Source: Deltaproteobacteria bacterium (GTDB lineage Bacteria > Myxococcota > JADLHZ01). Taken from it: 64,000 bases of DNA. Where the stretch lies: positions 1 through 64,000 of the forward strand of contig JADLHZ010000108.1 of NCBI GenBank assembly GCA_020848545.1, given 5' to 3'. The translations under genes were made by a program, and so were the position numbers. Shown here piece after piece: positions 15,803 to 25,800 of the stretch. Position 1 is the first letter of the stretch; every line of letters begins with the position of its first letter. The notes under the pieces were generated by a model that saw only the letters and a program-made list of their open reading frames with translations, was not told the DNA's origin and did not search any database.

Positions 15803-18082
15803 ATGACCATTGCAGTCGCCTCCTCGATCGCCAAAGACCTCGCGCTCCCCGAAAAGAACGTCGCCGCAGTGCTCGCGCTCTTGCAGGCCGACGCCACGGT
15901 GCCGTTCATCGCGCGCTACCGAAAAGAAGCGACCGGCGGCCTCGATGAAGTGCAGATCCGCAGCATCGAAGAGAAGCACCAATATCAAAAGGAGATGGCC
16001 GAGCGGCGCAAGACCATCCTCGGTGAGATCGAGCAACAGGGGAAGCTGACGCCCGAGCTGCGCGCGAAGATCGAGGCGGCGGCGCTCAAGGCCGAGCTCG
16101 AGGATCTCTACCTGCCGTACAAGCCGAAGCGGCGCACGCGGGCGATGATCGCGCGCGAGAAGGGCTTGGAGCCGCTCGCGCTGCGCATCGTCGAGCAGCC
16201 GCTCGCGGGCGATCCGAAGGGCGAAGCCGCCGCTTTCGTGAACGCAGAGAAAGGCGTGGCGACGGTCGACGAAGCGCTCGCCGGCGCCCGCGACATCGTC
16301 GCCGAGATCGCCGCGGAAACGGCGCCGGTGCGGGCGTTCGTGCGCGAGCTGTTCTTGAGCGAGGGCGTGCTCGTCTGCACGAAAGCGCCGGACGTCACGC
16401 AGCCGACGAAGTTCGAGATGTACTACGACTTCCGTGAGCCGGTAAAAACGATCCCGTCGCATCGCTTCTTGGCCGTGCGCCGCGGCGAGACCGAGAACGT
16501 GTTGCGCAGCCGGTTGGAGATCGACGGCGAGCGGGCGGTCACCGGCATCGCGCAGCGCATGTTGCGCAACCGGCAGTCGCCCTTTGCCAAAGAGATGGAC
16601 GCCGCGCTCGCCGACGCATGGAACCGCCTGCTCGCGCCGAGCGTCGAGAACGAAGTGCGCGTCGAGCTGAAGCTGCAGAGCGATCGCGGCGCCGTCGAGG
16701 TCTTCGCCGACAACTTGAAGTCGCTGTTGCTCGCCGCGCCCCTCGGCGGGCAGCCGGTCATCGGCGTCGATCCCGGCCAGCGCACCGGCTGCAAGGTCGC
16801 GGTCGTCGATGCCACGGGCCGCATGCTCGAGCACACCGTCCTTTACTTGGTGCAGGGCGACGGCGCCGCCGACAAGTCGAAAAAGCTGCTCGCCGACCTC
16901 GTGAAGAAGCACAAGCCGCGCGCGGTCGCGGTCGGTAACGGCACTTACGGTCGTGAGACCGAAGACTTCGTCCGCAGCGTGTTGAAGGGCCTAGGCGCCA
17001 GCGACATCTTCGCGGTGCAGGTGAGCGAATCCGGCGCCTCGGTGTACAGCGCGTCCGACATCGCGCGCGAGGAGTTCCCAGATCTCGATCTCACCGTGCG
17101 CGGGGCCATCTCGATCGCGCGACGCTTGCAGGATCCGCTGTCCGAGCTCGTGAAGGTGGATCCCAAAGCGATCGGGGTCGGCCAGTATCAACACGACGTG
17201 TTTCAACCGCTGCTCGCGAAGAAGCTCGACGCCGTCGTCGAAGACTGCGTGAACAAGGTGGGCGTGGAGCTCAACACGGCGAGCGCCCCTTTGCTCGCCC
17301 GCGTCGCCGGCATCGGGCCCACCCTGTCGAAGCGCATCGTCGAGCACCGCGACAAGAACGGCGCCTTCAAGTCGCGCGCCGCGTTGGCGAGCGTGCACGG
17401 CTTGGGCCCGAAGACCTTCGAGCAGTGCGCGGGCTTCTTGCGCATCGCCGGCGGCGAGCATCCTTTGGACGCGTCGGCGGTGCACCCCGAGCGGTACGCG
17501 TTGGTGGAGAAGATGGCGAAGGACCTCGCGAGCGACGTCAAAGCGTTGATCGGCGACGCTGCGCTCGTCGCAAAGATCGAGTGGAAGAAGTACCTCTCGG
17601 GGGACCTCGGCGAACCGACGCTGAAGGACATCCTCGCCGAATTGAAGAAGCCCGGCCGCGATCCGCGCCAGAGCTTCGTGCCGCCGGCGTTTCGCGATGA
17701 CGTGCGTACGCTCGAAGATCTGAAGCCCGGCATGTCGCTCGAAGGCGTGGTTACCAACGTCACCGCGTTCGGCGCCTTCGTCGACGTGGGCGTGCACCAA
17801 GACGGGCTCGTGCACGTCTCGCAGCTCGCCGACAAGTTCGTCAAAACGCCGAGCGACGTGGTGAAGCCGGGCGACCGCCTGAAGGTGCGCGTGCTCGAAG
17901 TGGACCTGGTCCGAAAGCGGATCTCGTTGACCGCGCGCAGCGGCGAGACCGTGGCGGCGCAGGTGCCGGCGGGCGGCGGCAAGGCGGCTCCGCAACGGCA
18001 GAGCGGTCCGCATCAATCGGGCGGCAAGACGCCGGACTCGAAGTTCACGAACAACCCGTTCGCGAGGCTCCTGAACAAATGA
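15803..18082 (+). CDS. tex: Tex-type transcription accessory protein with S1 domain
   Basis: 759 residues from the ATG at 15803. The Tex architecture is complete: helical N-terminus with FIARYRKEATGGLDEVQIR, a YqgF-like RNase H fold around VIGVDPGQRTGCK (about residue 318), helix-hairpin-helix segments (VAGIGPTLSKRIVEHR and VHGLGPKTFEQCAGFLRI), and a C-terminal S1 RNA-binding domain (LEGVVTNVTAFGAFVDVGVHQDGLVH). Tex binds nucleic acids and interacts with the transcription machinery. Its stop overlaps the MscS gene start by four bases. Confidence 0.95.
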   Translation: MTIAVASSIAKDLALPEKNVAAVLALLQADATVPFIARYRKEATGGLDEVQIRSIEEKHQYQKEMAERRKTILGEIEQQGKLTPELRAKIEAAALKAELEDLYLPYKPKRRTRAMIAREKGLEPLALRIVEQPLAGDPKGEAAAFVNAEKGVATVDEALAGARDIVAEIAAETAPVRAFVRELFLSEGVLVCTKAPDVTQPTKFEMYYDFREPVKTIPSHRFLAVRRGETENVLRSRLEIDGERAVTGIAQRMLRNRQSPFAKEMDAALADAWNRLLAPSVENEVRVELKLQSDRGAVEVFADNLKSLLLAAPLGGQPVIGVDPGQRTGCKVAVVDATGRMLEHTVLYLVQGDGAADKSKKLLADLVKKHKPRAVAVGNGTYGRETEDFVRSVLKGLGASDIFAVQVSESGASVYSASDIAREEFPDLDLTVRGAISIARRLQDPLSELVKVDPKAIGVGQYQHDVFQPLLAKKLDAVVEDCVNKVGVELNTASAPLLARVAGIGPTLSKRIVEHRDKNGAFKSRAALASVHGLGPKTFEQCAGFLRIAGGEHPLDASAVHPERYALVEKMAKDLASDVKALIGDAALVAKIEWKKYLSGDLGEPTLKDILAELKKPGRDPRQSFVPPAFRDDVRTLEDLKPGMSLEGVVTNVTAFGAFVDVGVHQDGLVHVSQLADKFVKTPSDVVKPGDRLKVRVLEVDLVRKRISLTARSGETVAAQVPAGGGKAAPQRQSGPHQSGGKTPDSKFTNNPFARLLNK

Positions 18083-19176
18083 TGCTGAGCCACTGGGCGA
18101 GAGACACGCTGCCGTCGGTGTTCGTGACCGTGCACCTCTTCGATCTCGAGCTGTGGCAGGTGCTCACGCTCCCGGTGATGCTGCTGGCGTCGTACCTCGT
18201 GGCGCGTGTGGCCTCGAAGCTCTTTACCCGCGTTGCGCTGCGCCTGAGCGTGCTGACGACGGCGAAGTGGGACGATCTGCTGGTCGAGAACCTGGCGAGC
18301 CCGCTGCGCCTGTTCTTCACCGGCGTCTTCGCGCTGCTGCTCCTGCCCACGCTCGACGCCCACACGCGCGCGATGGCGACGCTCACCGAGATCCTGCGCA
18401 TCACCATGCTCGTCGCGGGCTTTTGGGCGGTCTTGCGCGCGGTCGACATCGGCCATGAGTCTCTGCGCACGTCGCTCTGGGTGAAGGCACGTCCAGCGAC
18501 GTTGCCAGTGTTCGCGCTCGTGCGGCGCATCTTGAAGATCGCGATCTTCGTGCTCGGCGTCGTCACCGTGCTGCAGCAGCTCGGCTACCCGATCGCGGGC
18601 ATCTTGGCCGGCCTCGGCGTCGGCGGCCTCGCCGTCGCGCTGGCCGCGCAGAAGACCTTGGAGAACTTGCTCGGCAGCGTCATGCTCAGCATCGATCAGC
18701 CGTTCCGCGTGGGCGACACCGTGCTCGTCGATGGAACGCTCGGCACCGTCGAATCGATCGGCCTGCGCTCGACGCAGATCCGCACTGCCGCGCGCACGCT
18801 CGTCACGATCCCGAACGGCAAGCTCGCCGACAGCAAGATCGAGAACCTGGCGCCGCGCGAACGCTTGCAGCTCGTGTTCACGCTCGGCCTCAATTACGCG
18901 ACGACGCGGGCGCAGCTAGAGGCGATCATCGACGGCGTCCGCGCGCTCCTCGCCGACCATCCGCACACGTTCAAGGATGGAATCTTCGTGCACCTGCGCG
19001 ACCTCGGCGACAGCGCGCTCGTGCTCGAGGTGAACACCTGGTTCACGCTGCCGGATGACGTGGATTTTCGCGAGGTGAAGCAAGGCGTGCTCCTCGGCGC
19101 GCTCGCGATCGTCGCGGCGCAAGGGGCGACACTCGCTTATCCGACGCGGACGATCGTCAGCGCGAAGGCGGCGTAG
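18079..19176 (+). CDS. MscS-family mechanosensitive channel
   Basis: 365 residues. Several membrane helices occupy the N-terminal half, followed by the pore-lining MscS signature (GLGVGGLAVALAAQKTLEN), the FRVGDTVLVDGTLGTVESIGLRSTQIR beta domain, and VTIPNGKLADSKIENL. These channels release solutes on hypo-osmotic shock. The ATG lies inside the tex stop (ATGA), so translation is coupled. It ends directly against the stop of the convergent START-domain gene. Confidence 0.9.
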   Translation: MMLSHWARDTLPSVFVTVHLFDLELWQVLTLPVMLLASYLVARVASKLFTRVALRLSVLTTAKWDDLLVENLASPLRLFFTGVFALLLLPTLDAHTRAMATLTEILRITMLVAGFWAVLRAVDIGHESLRTSLWVKARPATLPVFALVRRILKIAIFVLGVVTVLQQLGYPIAGILAGLGVGGLAVALAAQKTLENLLGSVMLSIDQPFRVGDTVLVDGTLGTVESIGLRSTQIRTAARTLVTIPNGKLADSKIENLAPRERLQLVFTLGLNYATTRAQLEAIIDGVRALLADHPHTFKDGIFVHLRDLGDSALVLEVNTWFTLPDDVDFREVKQGVLLGALAIVAAQGATLAYPTRTIVSAKAA

Positions 19177-19770
19177 TCAGAGCTTCACATCCGGGTGCGC
19201 CGCCGCATACGCGTCAAGCTCTTGCCACACGTCGCGCGCCGCATCGATCTGCGCGCCTTTGGCGAGGAACGCGGGCAAGCTGCCGGCCGGATCGCTGTGC
19301 GCGAGGTAGGTGACGAATGTGCCTCCGTCGTCGGCTGGCTCGAAGGTCCAAACACCGCTCATCTTGACGATGCGGACAAACTTCGGATCCGGCGGCGGCC
19401 CCATCGTATTGTCGGACGCGTACGTCATCTGAAACAATTTGTTCGCGCGATCGACCAGCAGCCTGATGCGCACCGTGTAGTCGCGGTCCGAGATCACCGG
19501 CGTGGCGATCTGCTCGTAGCGCACGCGCTCGGTCGGCGATTCGAAGAGCGTCTTCGACAGCTTCTTCATCCGCTCGTACTTGCCGTCCTTCTTCGTCCAC
19601 ACCGCCGCGGCCAGGTGCTCCGGTGAGAAGCGCGACTTCGTCTGCAGGCGGAGCTCCGGATAGGGCGAGCCCGCGTACGGCCGCCTCTCGATGACCACGC
19701 CCTTCTTGTTCTCGATCTCGGTCCAACCGCCGTCGGCTGCGAGCACGGCGCACAGCGTGAGGATCAGCAT
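19177..19770 (-). CDS. START-domain lipid-binding protein, exported
   Basis: 197 residues. A short signal peptide (MLILTLCAVLAADG) is followed by a START-like domain: GVVIERRPYAGSPYPELR, then SPTERVRYEQIATPVISDRDYTVR, and the late TFVTYLAHSDPAGSLPAFL strand-helix that closes the lipid cavity in this fold. Such domains bind lipids or polyketides. It is convergent with mscS with no gap. The role is unknown, although a hydrophobic cavity protein near a lipid-type cluster is worth noting. Confidence 0.8.
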   Translation of the reverse strand: MLILTLCAVLAADGGWTEIENKKGVVIERRPYAGSPYPELRLQTKSRFSPEHLAAAVWTKKDGKYERMKKLSKTLFESPTERVRYEQIATPVISDRDYTVRIRLLVDRANKLFQMTYASDNTMGPPPDPKFVRIVKMSGVWTFEPADDGGTFVTYLAHSDPAGSLPAFLAKGAQIDAARDVWQELDAYAAAHPDVKL

Positions 19771-19826
19771 CCTTCGATTGTACGCGCTCAGCGACCGATC
19801 CGCGACGTGAACACCAGCGCTCTGCT

Positions 19827-20945
19827 ATGGGCCGCCCCATGCGCATCCCGCCGTTTCGGCTCGAACAGTTCTTCGCCCGCTACGAGTTCAACGTCGCGCA
19901 CCTGCTCTGCGCGTCCGACGTGGAAGGCGTTCCCCTCGCCGAGCTGCTCGCGCTCGCCGACCCCGAGACGCGCACGCGCTACGACGGCTTGAAGCTCGGC
20001 TACACCGAGGCGTGGGGCGACCCGCTGCTGCGAGCGGAGATCGCGCGCGACTACGCGAAGATCGATCGCGAGCACGTGCTCGTGTGCGGCGCGCAGGAGG
20101 CGATCTTTCTGACGATGAACACGCTGCTCGGCCCGGGCGACCACGCGATCGTGGCATTTCCGGCGTACCAGTCGTTGTACGAAGTGGCGCGCGCGGCCGG
20201 CGCCGACGTGACCCTGCTGCGGCTCGAAGCCGGCGCCGGTTGGCAGATCGATCCGCAGGCGCTGAAGAGGGCGCTGAGGCCGACGACGAAGCTCATCGTC
20301 GTCAACTATCCGCACAACCCGAGCGGCGCGCTGATCACCCAGGAGACGCAGCGCGAAGTCGTCGCCGTCGCGCGCGAGGCCGGCGTGCACCTCTTCTTCG
20401 ACGAGGTCTATCGCTTCTTGGAGCACGACCGGAACGAGCGCCTGCCGCCGGCGGCCGATCTCTACGACAAGGCGATCAGCTATTCGGCGTTCTCAAAGGC
20501 GTACGGCCTCGCCGGGCTGCGCCTCGGCTGGCTCGCGACGGAGGATCGCGCGCTGCTCGAACGCATCTTGGCGATGAAGGACTACACGAGCATCTGCCAA
20601 AGCGCGCCGAGCGAGGCGCTCGCGTTGATCGCCCTGCGCGCCAGGGACAAGCTCGTCGCGCGATCGCTCGAGATCATCCGCACGAACCTCGAGCTCTGCG
20701 ACGCGTTCTTCGCCGAGCACGAGGACGTCTTCGCGTGGAAGAGACCCAAGGCGTCGAGCGTCGCCCTCGTGCGCTACAAGCGGCCCGAGCGCGCCGACGC
20801 GTTCGTCGAGCGCCTCGTGCAAGCGACCGGTGTGCTGCTCCTGCCGGCGAGCGCGTTCGAGCTCGACACGAACGATCTGCGCATCGGCTTCGGGCGGCGG
20901 GGCATGGCGGCGGGGCTGGAGAAGCTCGGGGCCTATCTCGTGTAG
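19827..20945 (+). CDS. PLP-dependent aminotransferase, class I/II
   Basis: 372 residues; an ATG four codons in (19839) is an alternative start. The fold-type I pattern is clear: VLVCGAQEAIF, the NYPHNPSG motif that holds PLP, FFDEVYRFLE with the PLP-nitrogen-binding Asp, and SAFSKAYGLAGLRLGW with the Schiff-base Lys near residue 225. The C-terminal Arg that binds the substrate carboxylate is likely in LRIGFGRRG. The substrate cannot be predicted. The end overlaps the convergent hydrolase gene by 13 bases. Confidence 0.88.
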   Translation: MGRPMRIPPFRLEQFFARYEFNVAHLLCASDVEGVPLAELLALADPETRTRYDGLKLGYTEAWGDPLLRAEIARDYAKIDREHVLVCGAQEAIFLTMNTLLGPGDHAIVAFPAYQSLYEVARAAGADVTLLRLEAGAGWQIDPQALKRALRPTTKLIVVNYPHNPSGALITQETQREVVAVAREAGVHLFFDEVYRFLEHDRNERLPPAADLYDKAISYSAFSKAYGLAGLRLGWLATEDRALLERILAMKDYTSICQSAPSEALALIALRARDKLVARSLEIIRTNLELCDAFFAEHEDVFAWKRPKASSVALVRYKRPERADAFVERLVQATGVLLLPASAFELDTNDLRIGFGRRGMAAGLEKLGAYLV

Positions 20946-22816
20946 CTCGCGGCCGGCACCGCGTCGAAGAGATCGAGCGCCGCGTCGATGTCGGCCTGCG
21001 AAAGCTGGTGCACGCCAGGGCCGTCGACCAAGCGGTGCTTCCAGCCCGCGCGCTCGAGCTTCGCCGAGAGCCAATATGTGTTCGGTCGCTCGCCGCCGTC
21101 GCCCTTGCTCGTGATGATCACGGTCGGGATCGCGTCGGCCTTCGCGAAGTCGAACGCGGCGCCGCCGGCGTGCGCGAGCGCCCACGCCGAGAACTCGAGC
21201 CGCGTCTTCGACAGGAGCGCCGCCGAGAGATAGCCGCCGACCGAGTAGCCGAAGAGGTAGGGCTTCTTCGCCCGCGACTCCAACGCGAGGGAGAGGTTCA
21301 TCATCACCGGTCCGAGCTCCGCCGACAGCTTCGCGACGTCCATCGTCTGCGCGTTCGTCGACGGAAAGCCGAGCCAGGCCGGCGCCGACGCCACCGCCCC
21401 GAGCACGCCCCGCGGCGCATACACGAAGTAGCCGCGCGCGCGCGCAGCGTCGACGAAGCGCTTCTCGTCGGCGAACACCCACGGTCCGCCGTGCGGATTG
21501 TAGAGCCCGTGGAGGAACAGGATGATCTTGTCCTTCTTCGTGCCGCGCGCGAGGCACAGCCCGTCGCCGACCGTCTCGTCGTAAAACGGCGGGCAGCGCC
21601 GCGCCGGATGCATGAACAGCCGCGCGCGCTCGCTCGCGTTGAACGGCGCGCCACCGCTCTGCGCCACGAGCCGTACGACGACCGTAGGCGCCGTCCCTGG
21701 CTCGCGCACGCACATCATCAGCTGGCCTCGGCTGCCGGAGTGTCCGAACGCTTCGACGTCGCTCGTTTCGAAAGATGGGCGCACGCCGTCGAGCACGCGC
21801 CGCGCGACGAGGTCCGCGAGCTGCCCCCGCTCGGCGTCATCCATGAGCGCCGCCATCTGCAGCACGAGCGCATCGACATCCTCGAAGCGGCGGCCCTTCA
21901 GCGGCGCGAGCTTCTTGCCGACCTCGAGCCCGCCGGCGACGAGGCGGGCTTCGACGACGCCGTCGTAGACGATGGCGCCGCGCTTGTAGCCCATTTCGGG
22001 AAAGAGCTCGACGCCCATGCCGTACACTTGCTGAAACGGCGCCGCCGGCTTCACCGCGTCGGCGATCCACTGCGCCGGGACCACCTGCTTGCCGCCGAAG
22101 GCACCGTTGTCGCAGAGCATCGCGCCGATCTTCGCCACGTCACGCGCGCGCAAGCTCAACCCAGCGTGCCCGTGCGTGCGGCCGCTGCGATCGGCGGTCC
22201 ACGACGGCGCCTCGATGCCGAGCGGCGAGAGGATGCGCTCCGTGACGAAGCGCGCGAGCGTCATGCCGCTCTCCTTCTGCACCACCTCCGACAAGAGCTC
22301 GAACGCCTGGTTCGAATAAATGTACGTCGAGCCCGGCGCATCCGCGAGCCGCATGCTCGCCACGAAGCGCACGCTGTCCGGCACCTCCTGCAGCTCGGCG
22401 TCGCCCATCCGCGGCTCGAGGCCGGTCATGTGCGAGAGGGCGTGGCGCAGGGTGATCGCCGCGTGAGGGCCCTTCTTCCACTCCGGGATCCAGCGCGAGA
22501 GCGGCTCGTCGACCGACGCGATCTTCTTGTCGGCGACGAGCAGCGCGATCGCGAGACCACTCAGAACTTTGGCGATCGACGCGACGTGGATCGCCTTGTC
22601 CTTGTCATGGGCCCAGTAGCGCTCGGCGGCGACCTTGCCGCCGCGCAAGATCACGACGGCGCTCGTCTTCGCGGCGCCGGCGTCACGCAAGAACGCGCGC
22701 AGCTCGTCTTCGTCGAAGTCCTGCGTCGACTCGGCGGCGGGCAGAAAGCCGGTGAGCCCCGGATCGCGCAGAGGCTCCGGCGCCGAGAGCAGCAACACGC
22801 ACAGCGACAGAATCAT
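20933..22816 (-). CDS. Fusion of class C beta-lactamase-like serine hydrolase with an alpha/beta hydrolase
   Basis: 627 residues, ATG with GGAG eight bases upstream, and a short signal peptide. Residues about 35-400 are a serine beta-lactamase-like/EstB domain: S80-I-A-K83 (SxxK), the YSN motif in IYSNQAFELL, and GHSGSRG in place of KTG. Residues about 425-620 are a separate alpha/beta hydrolase: LFLHGLYNPHGG oxyanion strand, nucleophile elbow GYSVGG, and a C-terminal His in GPGVHQL. The protein is therefore a secreted two-active-site hydrolase, probably acting on esters or peptides in the periplasm. Confidence 0.85.
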   Translation of the reverse strand: MILSLCVLLLSAPEPLRDPGLTGFLPAAESTQDFDEDELRAFLRDAGAAKTSAVVILRGGKVAAERYWAHDKDKAIHVASIAKVLSGLAIALLVADKKIASVDEPLSRWIPEWKKGPHAAITLRHALSHMTGLEPRMGDAELQEVPDSVRFVASMRLADAPGSTYIYSNQAFELLSEVVQKESGMTLARFVTERILSPLGIEAPSWTADRSGRTHGHAGLSLRARDVAKIGAMLCDNGAFGGKQVVPAQWIADAVKPAAPFQQVYGMGVELFPEMGYKRGAIVYDGVVEARLVAGGLEVGKKLAPLKGRRFEDVDALVLQMAALMDDAERGQLADLVARRVLDGVRPSFETSDVEAFGHSGSRGQLMMCVREPGTAPTVVVRLVAQSGGAPFNASERARLFMHPARRCPPFYDETVGDGLCLARGTKKDKIILFLHGLYNPHGGPWVFADEKRFVDAARARGYFVYAPRGVLGAVASAPAWLGFPSTNAQTMDVAKLSAELGPVMMNLSLALESRAKKPYLFGYSVGGYLSAALLSKTRLEFSAWALAHAGGAAFDFAKADAIPTVIITSKGDGGERPNTYWLSAKLERAGWKHRLVDGPGVHQLSQADIDAALDLFDAVPAASYTR

Positions 22817-22893
22817 GGAAACGCTCCCATCGGCGGGACGAGCGGGGCTTGAAGGAGCAGCAGGGCGACGAGCATGGCGCCCGCCGGATTAGC

Positions 22894-25800
22894 TCACTTT
22901 GACTTGCCGATCACCTTCGGGCCGACCAGCTTCGGCGCGTCGACTTGCGCCTCGACGATGTTCGCCTTCACGTTGGCGGTCACCGTCGTACCGTTGAGCG
23001 CGAAGGCGCCGTCCGGCGCGAGCTCGAAGCTGTCGATGACGACCAGCACCTCGCCCTTCGAGCCTTCGACGCGCAGGAGCCGCACACCGGCGGCGACCTG
23101 CAAGCCGCCCTTCGGCACGTAGGTCGACGTGCGCGCACGCAAGGTCATCTTGCCCTTCACGGTAGCGAAGGCGTCGCCCTGCGCGCGCTTGTAGCTCGAC
23201 ACCTCGAAGTTGCCCTCGGTGCCGGGCACGATGTTCAATTGGATGCCGCTCGGCAGCACCAGGTTGCCCGACGCCAACGCGAGCGTCAGCTTTCCGGCAG
23301 GCGTGCCGTCCGGTAGCGTGTTGCCGGCGATGATCGTGTCGGTCGGCAGGGCAACGTCGCCGAACTCCATCTCGGCGACGACCATCTCGGCCTTCGAGCC
23401 GCTGCCGATCTCGAACGCGATCGGCGTCTTCGCGCTGCCGAAGCTGCCCTTCGCGATCGACGTCGAGAGGCGCACGTCGCCGTTCAGGCGCATCGAGCTC
23501 TTCTTCGCCGACGGATCGATGTCGATCGTCAGCTTCGCAGCGCCGGCCTTCGCCGTCACCTTGCCGGTCTGCAGGTTGAAGCCCGTCATCCCGAGGTCAC
23601 CGCCGCCGGTCTCGACGTCGGCGCCCTTCAGGTAAGCGTTCACCTTCAGCGCGCCGGTCTTGTCGTCGTACTTCAGGTCGCCGTTGACCGCGCCACCGCC
23701 GATGTCGACCGGGACGGCGACGCCCGCCTTCGTGACGACCATCTGCGACGGCGCCAGCGTGCCGCTGAAGCTCGACAGCGTCGTCTTGATCGACGGCTTA
23801 CCGCCGCCCTTCGTCGTCAGAACGAAAGAGCCCTCGAGCGTCGGGCTCGTCACGTCGATGTAGCCCGCGGGCGGCGCGAAGACCGCACGCTTGGCGTCGA
23901 ACTTTCCTTTGCCGACGATCCCGACGATCATCTCCTGCGCGGCGCCGTCGCCGAAGATCTGAAAGCCGAGGCGCGCGTCGACGGTGGTCTTCAAGCCGTC
24001 GACCATGGCGTTCTCGGCGGTGATCGTCGCGTCGTTCACCTTGACGTCGCCGATGGCGGTGATGCGCCCTTGAGTGCCGACGGAGTCGACGACGATGTCG
24101 ATGGTGCTCGAGCTGTCGATGGTCACCGACGAGGTGCCGCCGAGCGCGATCGGGCTGCCGTCGAGCTTCACGTTCTTGATGTTGGCGGTGACGCCCAACT
24201 TGGCGAGCGTGTCGAGGCTGAAGCTCGGCGCCGCCGCAGGGGTGCCGCTGCCGAGACCGCCGATGCTCATCGCCATCTTGAAGATGTCGACGATGTTGCT
24301 CGGCACCTTCACCGGCTTCGCCAGCGGTGGCTTCGCTGCTTTTTGGATCGCTTCGCTCAGGTTCTTGTCCGGCCACCAGTCGAGATCGATCTTCATGGTG
24401 CCGTCGCTCTCCAAGTAGATGCCCTTGCCGTCTACCCACAACGTTTCATCGAGCACGGGCGAGAAGGTGATCTTCGTCTTGCTGTAGCTGATGTTGCCGC
24501 CGCGCACCGGACACACGAAGTGCATGTAAGTCGAGTTCGGGAACTCGTAGTCGCCGAGCTTCGTGCCCTTCTTGATCGGGATCCAGAGGTCGATGTCGCC
24601 GGAGTCGATCTTCTTGAGGATGTCCTCGGGCGCCGGCGGGACGATCGCTTTGGCCTTGCGGATGTCATCGATCTCTTTCGGCGCCGGCTTCGCCGCCGCG
24701 GGTGCGATCTTCGTCGACGCCTTGCTCCCCGGCAGCGACGGCATCGACGCGAGGTCGAGCTTGCCTTCGATGCGCACGATCTTCACCTTCACGTCGCTCT
24801 CGAGGCCGGCGATCTTGACGATATGAGGCCGCGCGGCCATCGGCACGTCCTTGTACTTCTCGGACTCGTCGGGCGCGACCGTGACGTCTTCGAGGACGAT
24901 GTGCACCTTGCCCCCGGCGCCGCTGAGCTTCGTGATCTTGACGCCCGGGCCGGTGAGCAGCTTCGGATCGACATTGGCGCCGATCGTCGCGTCGAGCTCG
25001 ACGCGACCCTTGAAGCGCGTGCCGTTCTCGTCGCGGATGACCTCGCTGACTTCGACCTTCGCGCGCGCGCCTTTGCTCACCGTCAAGCGCGTGCCGGTCG
25101 TCAGCAAGATGCTGCCGGAGTCGAGCGCCACGTCGAGCGCGCCCTTGCCCTTGAAGTCGACGCCGGCCTTGCCGAAGTTCAACGAGGTGAGGTCCAGCGT
25201 GACATTGGCGCCGGTGGCGATGTCGGCGTGGAACATGCCGCCTTTTTGCCCGACGCCGCCGTCGGCGACCGTGCCCGTGAGATGCAGATCGCCGGTGAAG
25301 CTCGCTTCGCCGTCTCTGTATCGCAGGTTGCCGCCGCCGGTGATCGTCGCCGTCGAGTAGCCGACGCGAAACGCGCCATCGCCGGTCGAGATGCCGTCGA
25401 CGTTCGCTTGCACGTCCGACGTCTTGACGTCGACCGCCATCTTGCCGGCCGCGTCGAGCGTGACCTCGCCGTCAATGAGCGCGCGCTCGATCTTCAGCGG
25501 CGTCTCGCCCGTCGGCGTCGGGATCATGATCGTCGACGGATCGAGGTCGCCCTTGACGCGGCCGACCTTCACCTCCGGGGTACCGATCGGCGCGCCCTTC
25601 AGCGCGTCGAACGAAAGCTTCACGTGTGACTTCTTCTCGCCGTCCTCGCTGTGGCCGAGGTAAGAGTCTCTGAGCGCAATCGTCGTGCCCTTGCCGTCGC
25701 TGAACGAGCCTTCGTTGACGATGGCTTCGACGTCGTTGAGCGTGACGTCGATCTTCTTGACTTCGCGCACCCACTCTTCGCCGACTTTTTTCTTCTGCAT

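Noticed and set aside
24070-25629. Long plus-strand ORF of 519 codons opposite the duplicated protein
   Set aside because: It is Arg/Asp/Val-rich, has no recognisable domain, and lies wholly in antisense to a sensible coding frame. Long antisense ORFs are common at this GC content.
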